Source: Aureispira sp963837355
Lineage (GTDB): Bacteria; Bacteroidota; Bacteroidia; Chitinophagales; Saprospiraceae
Length of the DNA stretch: 64,000 bases
Direction: 5' to 3'
Assembly: GCA_963837355.1 (NCBI GenBank)
Contig: CAWIMY010000007.1
Span: 1,302,001 to 1,366,000, forward strand
The notes under the pieces were generated by a model, which saw only the letters and a list, made by a program, of their open reading frames with translations, was not told the DNA's origin and ran no database searches. This document shows, piece by piece, positions 54,600-63,021 of this stretch (position 1 is its first letter; every line of letters starts with the position of its first letter). The position numbers and the translations under genes are program-made.

Positions 54600-55301
54600 T
54601 TACAAATCTACCAACCAACTACCTTTTTCGTCTATAATTCCCTGTGTACCATCCGCTCGTTCTACCCATGCAAAACCATTGTAAAAAGGCTCTACGATCT
54701 TAAAACGCCCGTGGTATAAGGCCGCCCCTGTTTGGTCGATGTGTAAGCAGCCACGCTCATCCTCTGCGGTGGCAAAGCCTTTGTGGAAGACACCTAGATT
54801 CTTAAATCGTTGTGGGTGGACGGCCTTTCCCGCTTTATCAATATGGCCATATTGGCCGTCTTCATACCGCACACAGGCGATGCCGTCTCGATAGTCACCC
54901 GCATAGCGATAGCGGTTGGCATAAGCCGCTTGCCCCATTGGATCTAAGTGAAAATAGTGGCCTTGCCCATCGCGGACGGTGCAGCGTCCGTTTTGATAAT
55001 TTCCTGCCCATGCGTATCGCTCTGCGTAGAGCGCTTCTCCTTGTTGGTTCAAGTGGTACCAGCCTGTTGTATCCCAAACGGCTGCCCGCCCCTCATAAAA
55101 ACCGAAGCTTCGGTGGAAACGTGTTGTATACAACGCGTTTCCCTGCGTATCAATATGATACCAACCAGAGGCATCGCATACAGGCGCTAAGCCAGGGGCA
55201 TGAAATTTCAACACCGCCAAAAAGGGCTGCCAAAGAGCTTTTCCCGCCCGTTCAAAACCTGTAGCGGTTGCATTCACCGCAATAGCTTTCCAAGTACTCA
55301 T
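54600..55301 (-). CDS. WG-repeat-like protein (233 aa)
   Basis: Five to six repeats of ~38 residues of the form FYxGRAxVxDxxGWYHLxxxGxALYxxRY (GFYEGRAAVWDTTGWYHLNQ, HKGFATAEDERGCLHIDQTG) make up most of the protein, ending GTQGIIDEKGSW, a canonical WG/KWG-like repeat. The fold is probably beta-propeller-like. Its ATG overlaps the TGA of the O-methyltransferase gene by 4 bp (ATGA), so the two are translationally coupled and probably cooperate. Confidence 0.78.
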   Translation of the reverse strand: MSTWKAIAVNATATGFERAGKALWQPFLAVLKFHAPGLAPVCDASGWYHIDTQGNALYTTRFHRSFGFYEGRAAVWDTTGWYHLNQQGEALYAERYAWAGNYQNGRCTVRDGQGHYFHLDPMGQAAYANRYRYAGDYRDGIACVRYEDGQYGHIDKAGKAVHPQRFKNLGVFHKGFATAEDERGCLHIDQTGAALYHGRFKIVEPFYNGFAWVERADGTQGIIDEKGSWLVDL

Positions 55302-56278
55302 TTTTCAAAACATAATAAAGTAGGCAAACTCGGTAGGCGCTTTACCGCCATCAACCGAAAACCAACTTGGTGAATTAATTGAGAATAGGCGGCCAACGTC
55401 CGCTCTTGGCTGCGACAAATTAGCAGCATATTAAGAGACAACAACGCGCCACCATCCTCCAGTTCGTCGCTCAGATTTTCCAGTATATAGAGGGAGCCTC
55501 CTTTGGGCAGGGCGGCATACACCCGTTCCAGCAAGTGCCGTGCCTGCGCATCGTCCCAATCATGCAAAATCCGACTCATCACAACAGCATCAAAGCCAGT
55601 AGGGAGTTCTTCAAAAAAACTTCCCTCAAACACCGAAAACATAGCGCGGCGCGTTTCTGGAAGCAAGGCCACCACCTGAGGCAATTCAAACAGCCCCAAG
55701 GAAAGAGCTGGCCAGCGTTGGTGGATGGCTAGTAACACGGCCCCCAAACCGCCGCCCACATCCAACAGAGCGTCGTGTTGCCCAAAATCGTGGTGTTCAG
55801 GCAGCGTCTGGTAATCGTCGCGGGCATATTCAAACATCGCGCGGTGGTAGATGGTAGCCGCATGGGGGCGCGTGGCCAAGTAATCAAAAAAAGCTTCTCC
55901 ATAGCGCGCTTCAAAGGCCGTTTGGCCCGTCAAAATACTGCTGGGAAGCTGCTGCCAAGCTGTCAAATGCTCTTCTGCCCATAGAAGACAACTGTATTTA
56001 ACCGATTGCGGATGCTCTTCCGTCAGATAAGCCCCTTTTGCCGTTAAGGCATACTGGGGGGGCTGCGACACTAAGATTTCTAATTCTACCAAGGCCTTCA
56101 AGAGTAAGGAAAGCGCGTGTTGATTTGCTTGCAAGTGCTGGGTAAGCTGTGCAATTGTCATCGGGCCTTCCTGTAGCGCATCCAATACGTGGAGTTGGCA
56201 GGCCGTATAAAGAGGCAAGTACTGCCAATAACTTGTAAAGGTTTGGCGCAGTTGAGCAAGGGGGGAGGAAACCGTCAT
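55298..56278 (-). CDS. SAM-dependent O-methyltransferase
   Basis: A 326-aa protein of the plant/acetylserotonin-type O-methyltransferase family. The N-terminal winged-helix dimerisation domain (1-100, ACQLHVLDALQEGPMTIAQL) precedes the Rossmann domain with SAM motif LLDVGGGLGAVLL (~171-183) and ILHDWDD with the putative catalytic His239. Such enzymes methylate hydroxyls of small aromatic or polyketide-like molecules, and some act on other acceptors. It lies 24 bp after the radical SAM gene. Confidence 0.88.
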   Translation of the reverse strand: MTVSSPLAQLRQTFTSYWQYLPLYTACQLHVLDALQEGPMTIAQLTQHLQANQHALSLLLKALVELEILVSQPPQYALTAKGAYLTEEHPQSVKYSCLLWAEEHLTAWQQLPSSILTGQTAFEARYGEAFFDYLATRPHAATIYHRAMFEYARDDYQTLPEHHDFGQHDALLDVGGGLGAVLLAIHQRWPALSLGLFELPQVVALLPETRRAMFSVFEGSFFEELPTGFDAVVMSRILHDWDDAQARHLLERVYAALPKGGSLYILENLSDELEDGGALLSLNMLLICRSQERTLAAYSQLIHQVGFRLMAVKRLPSLPTLLCFEK

Positions 56279-56302
56279 AATATAATAAAGAAGATGAAAA
56301 GG

Positions 56303-57367
56303 CTAAACAGGTTTGCGCATGGTACACGATTGACACAGTGGAATTTGTCGATAGTTGTGTAATAAATGTTGGTAGGTGTCGCTAGCCATTACCGTCGCTA
56401 AATCCGTCTGTTCTATGTTGCCAAAGTCTCCCAAGCGCTGCCGCAATTGGTCAGGGGCACAGCAAGGCGAAATCGTACCCGTCGCTGAAATCCAAAGCTC
56501 CTGTCCCAAAAAGGGGCAAGCATAATGCTCGGGAATCGCCTTGGTACTATCTTCCTCCAACGGCGTGATATTTTCTAATAAGACCTTTTTTCCATTGGGC
56601 AAACGGTGGGCTTCTTGAGCCGCGTAGGCGGCTTCGACATAGCGGTTCCATTGCTGGCGGCTCGCCCTGCTGGCGCGAAAAGACAAGGCCTTAATTTCTT
56701 TAAAATGATCCCACAATTGGTGTCCTTTGACCCGATCCACGCCCAATTTGGCGGCTAAGCGAACAATGTCGGCTAGCTCATGCATGTTATTTTGCATAAA
56801 GGTGAGCTGAAAGGTAACGCGGCAGTAATAACCCGTAGCTTGATAATGTGCATTGCGCACTGCCACAAACTGGCGGACATTCTCCACGCATTGTTCAAAA
56901 TCTATTTTGTGCATCACTTCTTGTGCCGTGGCAGCCGTGGCCGCATTCCAAGAAATTTTTATATCGGTGGTATGGGGCACAATGAGCTGAGCCCAAACCG
57001 CAACGGGCTTTTTGGGAAAGGTACCATTGGTGGTCAAATTAATTTTGATACCATAATGCGCGCTCAAATCAAAAATCTGTTCAAAGCCTTTGTACAGCAA
57101 GGGTTCCCCCATCGTAGAGGGAATGATTTCGCGAACCCCCAAAGCCTTGGCTTGCTCAAAAATCGCTACCACCCATTCAAAAGGCATTCGCCGCCGTTTT
57201 ACCCCTGTACGTTTGTACATATCCTCGATATAGGTACTATAAGGGCTGTGCTCTTCGCACATGATGCATTTCAAATTACAATCCTCAGGATTGGTATCAA
57301 TAGTTACCCGCCAAAGTTGTTGATCAAGGAGGGTGCTTTCGCTAAATAACGGAGTTGGATTGGACAT
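56303..57367 (-). CDS. Radical SAM enzyme with C-terminal SPASM-like Cys region
   Basis: A 354-aa protein. The [4Fe-4S]/SAM motif is C30-x3-C34-x2-C37 (DCNLKCIMCEEH), with STMGEPLLY as the SAM-contact strand and LTTNGT after it. The C terminus has YACPFLG, SPCCAP and LCQSCTM, a SPASM/twitch-like Cys set for auxiliary clusters. Such enzymes modify peptides or sugars. It overlaps the glycosyltransferase gene by 26 bp, pointing to a common pathway. The substrate is unknown. Confidence 0.9.
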   Translation of the reverse strand: MSNPTPLFSESTLLDQQLWRVTIDTNPEDCNLKCIMCEEHSPYSTYIEDMYKRTGVKRRRMPFEWVVAIFEQAKALGVREIIPSTMGEPLLYKGFEQIFDLSAHYGIKINLTTNGTFPKKPVAVWAQLIVPHTTDIKISWNAATAATAQEVMHKIDFEQCVENVRQFVAVRNAHYQATGYYCRVTFQLTFMQNNMHELADIVRLAAKLGVDRVKGHQLWDHFKEIKALSFRASRASRQQWNRYVEAAYAAQEAHRLPNGKKVLLENITPLEEDSTKAIPEHYACPFLGQELWISATGTISPCCAPDQLRQRLGDFGNIEQTDLATVMASDTYQHLLHNYRQIPLCQSCTMRKPV

Positions 57368-58634
57368 GTTGATAGATCGTTTCTAAGGTGTGACAATGAT
57401 CGGTAATTGTGGGAATATGGCCGTCGGCATCGTATAAATAACCCCGTTGACCCAGTTGGCGCATCGCATCAGGATGCTCTAACGCCCATTGTAATTGTAC
57501 TTGTAAATCGTCGCTAGAACGGTGTTGAAATAACAACCCATTCACTTGGTGTTGGACATACTCGGCCATGCCCCCTGCATTTCCTGTAATAACAGGCAAG
57601 CGACAAGCCTGCGCTTCGTGAATCACCAAAGGGGAATTCTCTACCCAAATGGACGGAACTACCAAGGCATCAAGGTGTTGAAAAACGGTTTCCCGTAAAT
57701 CCTCATTGCGATAAGCGCCGCAAAATTCAATGGTGTTGTTAGACGCTTCTGCCATTGCCAATAAAGCCTTGCGGCTTTGGTCATCTTTGGCACCCCATAT
57801 TTTGAGGCGGGCACGGCCTTGTAAGCGACTAAAGGCCTGAATTAACAAATTAACTCCCTTGGCGGGAATCAATGTCCCAATATAACCGAAAGTAAACGTA
57901 TCTTTTTGGGGGTGGGGGGCAATAGGGTGGAGGTACTGCGTGGGAAAACCATAATCTAAGTACCGTACTTTTTCGGGAGGTAGTCCAAAATCGTTAATAA
58001 AGCGCTGCTGCAATTGCCGAGAAGGCGCAATAAATTGATCCACATAATTGGCCAACTGCCGCGTTTCGGCCATACGGCGGGCTATCCAAGCACTCCAATA
58101 CGCTACATCTTGGTCGTAACAATCGGCTTGCCCAGAGAAGTACATGCGGTAACATTGGGTCGCACATTTATGGTCGTTTTGGCCACTGCACAATTGATAG
58201 GTCTGTTCGCCGTCAAAATTGCGCTGCAAAAATTGTCCTCTAGGACACATGAGCCAAAAATCGTGTAAGGTAAAAACAATCGGAATGGAAGCGCGGTGCA
58301 AGACCTCGACAAGACCCGTCGATAAATGATTGAGGTGCCCAATATGGGCAACATCGGGCAGTTCCTGTGCAATCAACGCGGCGATTTGTGCGTCAATTTC
58401 AGAGTGCCGATACCCATCTTTGCCACGGGGCATATTGAGGTAATACAATTGAAAATTCTCCTGTACGCGCTCGTGGCGTAGCCTAAAATCGACGGCATAA
58501 GGCCGTTCTTCTCGGGTCAATACGGTGACGCGGTGGCCTCTAGCAACTAATTCTTCACAAATACTTTGGCTATAAACCTCTGAGCCTGCGCTGTAGTGGG
58601 GGGGATAGCCGTGGATGATTTTGAGTAGGTGCAT
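57342..58634 (-). CDS. Family 4 glycosyltransferase (GT-B fold)
   Basis: A 430-aa retaining glycosyltransferase. The N-terminal domain opens with LLKIIHGYPPHYSAGSEVYS and has a Cys-rich insert (~150-185, CSGQNDHKCATQCYRMYFSG). The C-terminal donor domain has GYIGTLIPAKGVNLLIQAF and the E-x7-E motif region WVENSPLVIHEAQA. It transfers sugar from a nucleotide-sugar donor to an unknown acceptor. First long gene of the minus-strand operon. Confidence 0.9.
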   Translation of the reverse strand: MHLLKIIHGYPPHYSAGSEVYSQSICEELVARGHRVTVLTREERPYAVDFRLRHERVQENFQLYYLNMPRGKDGYRHSEIDAQIAALIAQELPDVAHIGHLNHLSTGLVEVLHRASIPIVFTLHDFWLMCPRGQFLQRNFDGEQTYQLCSGQNDHKCATQCYRMYFSGQADCYDQDVAYWSAWIARRMAETRQLANYVDQFIAPSRQLQQRFINDFGLPPEKVRYLDYGFPTQYLHPIAPHPQKDTFTFGYIGTLIPAKGVNLLIQAFSRLQGRARLKIWGAKDDQSRKALLAMAEASNNTIEFCGAYRNEDLRETVFQHLDALVVPSIWVENSPLVIHEAQACRLPVITGNAGGMAEYVQHQVNGLLFQHRSSDDLQVQLQWALEHPDAMRQLGQRGYLYDADGHIPTITDHCHTLETIYQHVQSNSVI

Positions 58635-58700
58635 TCGAACGATAAAAGATTGTGCTGTAACGCGTACAGGAGGAGTTAAGAAATAGGATTTAACTTAAAA

Positions 58701-58856
58701 TTAGTCGGTTGTTTTTTTGTTGTTTTTCTGATTAGGATTGAGCTGTTTGCCCCGATTTCCTTGTGCTTTGTCGTAGTGTTTATTGGTTCCTTTAGATCCT
58801 TTATTCGGATTTTTCTGATTCGAAGCGTTGTCCTTTGGACTGATTTTCTTTTTCAT
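58701..58856 (-). CDS. Tiny Asn/Lys-rich protein (51 aa)
   Basis: ATG 58856 reads MKKKISPKDNASNQKNPNKG and continues in the same style to a QKNNKKTTD tail and TAA 58701. It is disordered and extremely hydrophilic. It sits 66 bp upstream of the glycosyltransferase on the same strand. It resembles the tiny ORFs at 450 and 1079 more than any known peptide precursor, so its proximity to the radical SAM operon may be coincidental. Confidence 0.5.
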   Translation of the reverse strand: MKKKISPKDNASNQKNPNKGSKGTNKHYDKAQGNRGKQLNPNQKNNKKTTD

Positions 58857-59043
58857 AGTGTTAAACTATTTTTGTAAAGTTAAAAAAATATAAACTAAAT
58901 AATGTACCTTTTGATAGGATAAAATACGGGCGCCTCGCATATCCCTTGTACTAGTAGGTTACAATCAATACTATGTCAAATCTATGCCAAGAGAAATTAG
59001 AGTTGATAAACAGCGGATTAAAGTAAATTTTAAAATGAATTTG

Positions 59044-59099
59044 TTCTAAATTTTTATAATTATTCTAAATTTTTAGAGTAATTTGGAGAATTGTTCTCC
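59044..59099 (+). promoter_or_regulatory. Candidate control region: 13-bp direct repeat and palindrome
   Basis: ttctaaattttta occurs at 59044-59056 and again at 59063-59075 (19-bp period, about two helical turns). It is followed by ggagaa-ttg-ttctcc at 59085-59099, 12 bp before the preferred ATG. The arrangement suits a dimeric or AAA+-linked autoregulator. The DNA is AT-rich. No sigma-54 -24/-12 element was found here. Confidence 0.5.
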
Positions 59100-59111
59100 C
59101 AAAAATCTATT

Positions 59112-61055
59112 ATGAAAGAGTCTATTTTTATAAGTTGGCACTACACGACCCATGGAATAGCTTACTTCAAGCATATTTTATCTGCTTTTTATACAGGCGA
59201 GGTAAGCCTCAGTGAGGAGTGGATCGAAAATAAAGGGATTAGTCAAGCAAAAATGAACAAGGTATTTGACAAAGAGAACAGTCAAAAATACCGCAATGGT
59301 TTTTTATTTGATAAAGCCTATGTACTACATGCGGAAGAATCCATTATCTATAAGGTTACGGATCGCCGTTACCACTACCGCCGCAATATGCTGGAGGATA
59401 CAGAGGTCGTGCGTACGAAGATGGTTGATATTTGGGACGATGTGATCAACAACTGGGAAGCTGTTTTAAAAAGTACTGGAAAGCCCATCAAAGCCGAACA
59501 CCTTTCTAAGGAGGGCGAAGTGGCATCGGTGAACCGACAGGACAGTATTACGATGGAGGACGAGATTAATTACGTCCGACAAACTTATCCTGATAAAGCT
59601 GACCTGTTTGAAGAGCAGCTGTGGCGGGACATGCAGCATTATACTGTTAGCGACCAAGTTTGGTGGTTTAAAAACAAGAGCAATGCCCAAAAAAAGTACG
59701 ATTCTGGTCGCTTCAAAACGGTTGCTTTGTCGGATATTACGGATATGCGCAACGAACAAAACATCATTCAAGCACTCTTTAAATGGTTTAATAATATTGT
59801 TCAACAACATTCTGAAGATGCTCATTATATCATCAACACGTCCTTGGGAACCAGTGAAGTCCAAGTAGCATGGTATATCTTAGCACAAAGCGGGCGGCTC
59901 CCACGCAATACTCGTTTCCTTAAAACCCACGATGACAAATCGGATAGGACGAACAAGCGCTTTAAATTGTTTTCTATTAAGGAATATCCTCCTCAATTAC
60001 TATCTACGATCAATGCGTCCCTCAATATTTATCAAGGCGATTTGTCGAAAAAACGTCAACTGGTAAGCAAAAAGTTAGCGACCTATTACGATCTAGGGTT
60101 TGCTATTTTAATTTTTGGAGAACGGGGAACAGGAAAATCTAGTTTAGTGAAGCGTTTAGGCGAAGAGAGTGACTTGGCAGAGAAGGTGATTAAGGAAATC
60201 AACTGTGCTTCAATAGACGACGATAGCAAGGCAGAAAGTGATTTTTTTGGACATAAAAAGGGCGCTTTTACGGGCGCGGATGCTGACAAGAAAGGCCTAT
60301 TTGAAGAGGCTAAGGGCGGTTTAATCTTCTTCGATGAGATCCACCACCTCAGCAAAAGGGTGCAAGGAAAATTGATGAAAGCCCTACAAACAGATAAAGA
60401 TAACCAATACAGTTTTCGACCTTTGGGAGCAACAGAAGAACAAAAAACCGAATTTAGGGCGATTTTTGCGACTAATCTGAGCCTTCCCCAACTCAAAGAA
60501 GCGCTATTACCCGATTTTTTTGACCGCATTGCTCAACTCATTATCACCTTGCCTCCCTTGCGGGAAACCTCCAAGGATCGGATGAAAGATTGGGCAGTAG
60601 TATGGGGAAATCTGCGGTTCGAAGAGGTCTATAGCCAAGTGGTTCCTGCCACTAAACCACTCAAAGACTGGCTACAACAGTTGTCTTTGCCTGGCAATTA
60701 CCGCGATTTACAAAAAATTGCCATCGCCTACATGACCTATCTGCGCTTACCCGATGAGGTGAAAAAACTAGAGCCGTGTAAATCTCCCTTAGAATTTGCC
60801 CAAAAGCAGTACGAGCACTATCATTACGAACACTTTCGGGAAGAATTGCCTGGACAAGCCTATTTGTCCGACCTATTTGATCCTGCGGTGCTGGCACTAA
60901 ATGGAGAGAAAACAAACGCCAAGAAAATTCTAGAGAAACGCTATAACCACGCGTTGATTGATTGGGTAGAAACTAATTATCCCCACAAAAAAGCACACGA
61001 GTTATTGGACATCTCAGAAGCCACCTGTTACAATTGGAAAAAGGAGAAAAAGTAG
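59112..61055 (+). CDS. Sigma-54-type AAA+ activator with N-terminal CARF-like domain (RtcR-like)
   Basis: I prefer ATG 59112 (MKESIFISWHYTTHG) over TTG 59091, which lies inside a palindrome; this gives 647 aa. Residues ~1-310 form a sensor region with a CARF-like ligand motif (INTSLGTSEVQVAW, ~239-252) in a Rossmann-like strand-helix setting. The AAA+ domain has Walker A GERGTGKSS (~336-344), the sigma-54-contact loop GAFTGA (~385-390), Walker B GLIFFDEIHH (~402-411) and the arginine-finger region DFFDRI. The C-terminal ~40 residues are a Fis-like helix-turn-helix (AHELLDISEATCYNWKKE). The layout is that of RtcR. It should bind a nucleotide-like signal and activate RpoN promoters. An HNH gene follows after 12 bp. 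Confidence 0.82.
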   Translation: MKESIFISWHYTTHGIAYFKHILSAFYTGEVSLSEEWIENKGISQAKMNKVFDKENSQKYRNGFLFDKAYVLHAEESIIYKVTDRRYHYRRNMLEDTEVVRTKMVDIWDDVINNWEAVLKSTGKPIKAEHLSKEGEVASVNRQDSITMEDEINYVRQTYPDKADLFEEQLWRDMQHYTVSDQVWWFKNKSNAQKKYDSGRFKTVALSDITDMRNEQNIIQALFKWFNNIVQQHSEDAHYIINTSLGTSEVQVAWYILAQSGRLPRNTRFLKTHDDKSDRTNKRFKLFSIKEYPPQLLSTINASLNIYQGDLSKKRQLVSKKLATYYDLGFAILIFGERGTGKSSLVKRLGEESDLAEKVIKEINCASIDDDSKAESDFFGHKKGAFTGADADKKGLFEEAKGGLIFFDEIHHLSKRVQGKLMKALQTDKDNQYSFRPLGATEEQKTEFRAIFATNLSLPQLKEALLPDFFDRIAQLIITLPPLRETSKDRMKDWAVVWGNLRFEEVYSQVVPATKPLKDWLQQLSLPGNYRDLQKIAIAYMTYLRLPDEVKKLEPCKSPLEFAQKQYEHYHYEHFREELPGQAYLSDLFDPAVLALNGEKTNAKKILEKRYNHALIDWVETNYPHKKAHELLDISEATCYNWKKEKK

Positions 61056-61067
61056 TACTTTAGAGCT

Positions 61068-62225
61068 ATGGCCGCACTTCCTAACCACTCTCACCTGCGC
61101 ATCGCACAATTGTCTCGTGTTTTTAACAACACCACCAATTCCTATAAATTTTATTGGTTTTGGAGCCTCTTACAACAAGCTGAAACTACGCGGACTATTC
61201 CGTTTAGAAATTTGATCGTGGACATGGTTGCCTTGAGTTGGCACAGCGTAGCCTATTACCAGCTCTCCTTGGGCAGTAGTGACCAATTGAGCGACCTTAT
61301 TCAGCGTGTCCTTGCTTCAGGCGACCTACATGCACCGTCTAAAACCGAAGAAGTAGCGGCTTACTTACACGCTTGTTGGAACGCTCCCAACCCTTCCAGT
61401 TATCAAAAAAAGCTCATTAGCGCCCTCAAAAAACTAGAAAATTACGTGCCTTACCGCTTCCTACGGCCTTTTTTTGGACGGTTACCCAAAAGTAATATGG
61501 AGCGCACCATAGCCGAGCACTCTCAAGCCACTTTCAACGTAGCCGAAGAAGCTCCCATTTATAAAATCAACTTGGTACAGCGCGCCTCTAACGAGCTAAA
61601 AAGTATCACCTTGCACCTCGATTGGCAAGACTATTTGCAGCAACACCACAAGATTCTACAGGAGTTTTGCTGGTGGAACTTGACCCAGTTTTTACGCAGC
61701 CGCAACCCCAATGTACCGAGTGTGAGCGGAAAAATTCTGCCGCCCTATACCCAAAAGCGCCAATTAGGCACCGCTAAAAAATTCTGGAAAAAGGTCGTAG
61801 AAATGCCAAGCCTCCCCCCACTTCGTTGCCTGTACACCCAACACCCCTTACAAGCTACTTGGCCCATCGATCATTTTGTGCCGTGGAGTTTTGTGGCGCA
61901 CGATCAACTCTGGAATTTGTTGCCCACCCCTGGTTCCATTAATTCTAGCAAAAATAACCGCCTTCCCGATGTCTCCTATTGGGAACCCTTTGCGCGCTTA
62001 CAATATGCCGCTATCCAACGCTATTATGGGCAATATCCCAAAGCGCTTAAACCATTATTAGATTACACGCTTTTATTAAAGACCACTTCTATCGGCGTGG
62101 CTACCTTATCGGAAGCTGCTTTTGTCGCCGCGCTATTAGCGGAGCTACAGCCTTTGATGCAGCAAGCCAAGAATTTGGGTTTTGCGGAAGCTTGGGTTTG
62201 GAAAGGGGAGGAAGGATTTTATTAG
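61068..62225 (+). CDS. HNH endonuclease domain protein
   Basis: A 385-aa protein. The N-terminal ~100 residues begin NTTNSYKFYWFWSLLQQAET, a motif I associate with HNH proteins of the mobile/defence type. The HNH core is at ~253-303: RCLYTQHPL, WPIDHFVPWSF, HDQLWNLLPTPGSINSSKNN. This matches the D-H, N and N/K positions of beta-beta-alpha-metal nucleases, though the zinc-binding Cys pairs are missing. Predicted cytoplasmic DNase. It is tightly linked to the CARF-like activator upstream and 22 bp from a membrane protein gene downstream, so it is probably the effector of the locus. Confidence 0.78.
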   Translation: MAALPNHSHLRIAQLSRVFNNTTNSYKFYWFWSLLQQAETTRTIPFRNLIVDMVALSWHSVAYYQLSLGSSDQLSDLIQRVLASGDLHAPSKTEEVAAYLHACWNAPNPSSYQKKLISALKKLENYVPYRFLRPFFGRLPKSNMERTIAEHSQATFNVAEEAPIYKINLVQRASNELKSITLHLDWQDYLQQHHKILQEFCWWNLTQFLRSRNPNVPSVSGKILPPYTQKRQLGTAKKFWKKVVEMPSLPPLRCLYTQHPLQATWPIDHFVPWSFVAHDQLWNLLPTPGSINSSKNNRLPDVSYWEPFARLQYAAIQRYYGQYPKALKPLLDYTLLLKTTSIGVATLSEAAFVAALLAELQPLMQQAKNLGFAEAWVWKGEEGFY

Positions 62226-62247
62226 AATAACAGTCTAACCACAACAC

Positions 62248-63021
62248 ATGGAACTACTAGATGACCAACACCTTGACCAAGAAGAGCGTCCTGTTCCAGT
62301 AGTTGTTAAAGCCTTGACAGGCAGCTATCTCACCTTTTGGTTGACCTTTGTTTTAGGAGAATTAGAAATTTTTGAGGCACTGGCAATGCGTTTATTATCA
62401 ATTGGTTGCTTAGGATTGGGTGCGGTGGCTGGTTTAGCAGTCTTGTATGAGTTGTACCGAAAAAGCAGCCCGCGTTTACGAATTTATGGTGGGGTAATGG
62501 TGGCTAGCCAATGGTTGCTGTTGTTGTATTTTGTGCTGTATATTTCGGGCTGGTATGTGCTGATGCGCGCGACGACTTTTGAAGGCTGGTTATTGCTGCT
62601 GTTGGTAGCGATGAGCTTGTATTTGACCCATTATTATCGAACGCGTCAAGCGGCTGCGGCTTGGTGGGGGTGGTTAGAATACAGCATTTTTTGGTACACA
62701 TTGGTGCATATAGATCGGCTCTTGCCTTTATTTTGGAGGGACGACATGCTGGACATCCTGCTGCTACCTTGGCTACAAATAACCCTATTGTGGATTGGGA
62801 CAGGCAGCTTGCTGTGGTGGCAGATGCGCCGCTGGACAAGCAAGGAGCGCCGAGTAGCCATCTTTTTGTACCTTGGTTTGGGGCTGTTGTTATCAGTGGT
62901 CGAAATCGGCGGTGTTGGTCATGCTTTTGCGCAACTGCTGCTGCTGTTGAGTATTATTTTGTTGCTGCTGGCAGGCCGCACCGCGCAATTAGACGAATTA
63001 AATACAGAACGCTATGAGTGA
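62248..63021 (+). CDS. Multi-pass membrane protein (257 aa)
   Basis: A polar N terminus (MELLDDQHLDQEERPVPVVV) is followed by seven to eight hydrophobic helices (YLTFWLTFVLGELEIFEAL, MVASQWLLLLYFVLYISGW, LLLLLVAMSLYLTHY, FLYLGLGLLLSVVEI, LLLLLSIILLLLAG). I recognise no family. Its N terminus resembles the partial protein starting at 63879 (ELLD..., P-x-P, then FW), implying tandem paralogues. Its end overlaps the next start by 8 bp. Confidence 0.8.
   Translation: MELLDDQHLDQEERPVPVVVKALTGSYLTFWLTFVLGELEIFEALAMRLLSIGCLGLGAVAGLAVLYELYRKSSPRLRIYGGVMVASQWLLLLYFVLYISGWYVLMRATTFEGWLLLLLVAMSLYLTHYYRTRQAAAAWWGWLEYSIFWYTLVHIDRLLPLFWRDDMLDILLLPWLQITLLWIGTGSLLWWQMRRWTSKERRVAIFLYLGLGLLLSVVEIGGVGHAFAQLLLLLSIILLLLAGRTAQLDELNTERYE

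Noticed and set aside
58701..58856. Firm call of a RiPP precursor for the radical SAM enzyme
   Set aside because: The peptide has no leader/core pattern or Cys, and similar tiny ORFs occur far from any modifying enzyme.
58857..61067. Sigma-54 -24/-12 promoter for the regulator or the HNH gene
   Set aside because: I scanned by eye for GG-N10-GC in a TGGCAC/TTGCA context upstream of 59112 and in the 12-bp gap. Only off-spaced matches were seen (e.g. near 61008, spacing 11).
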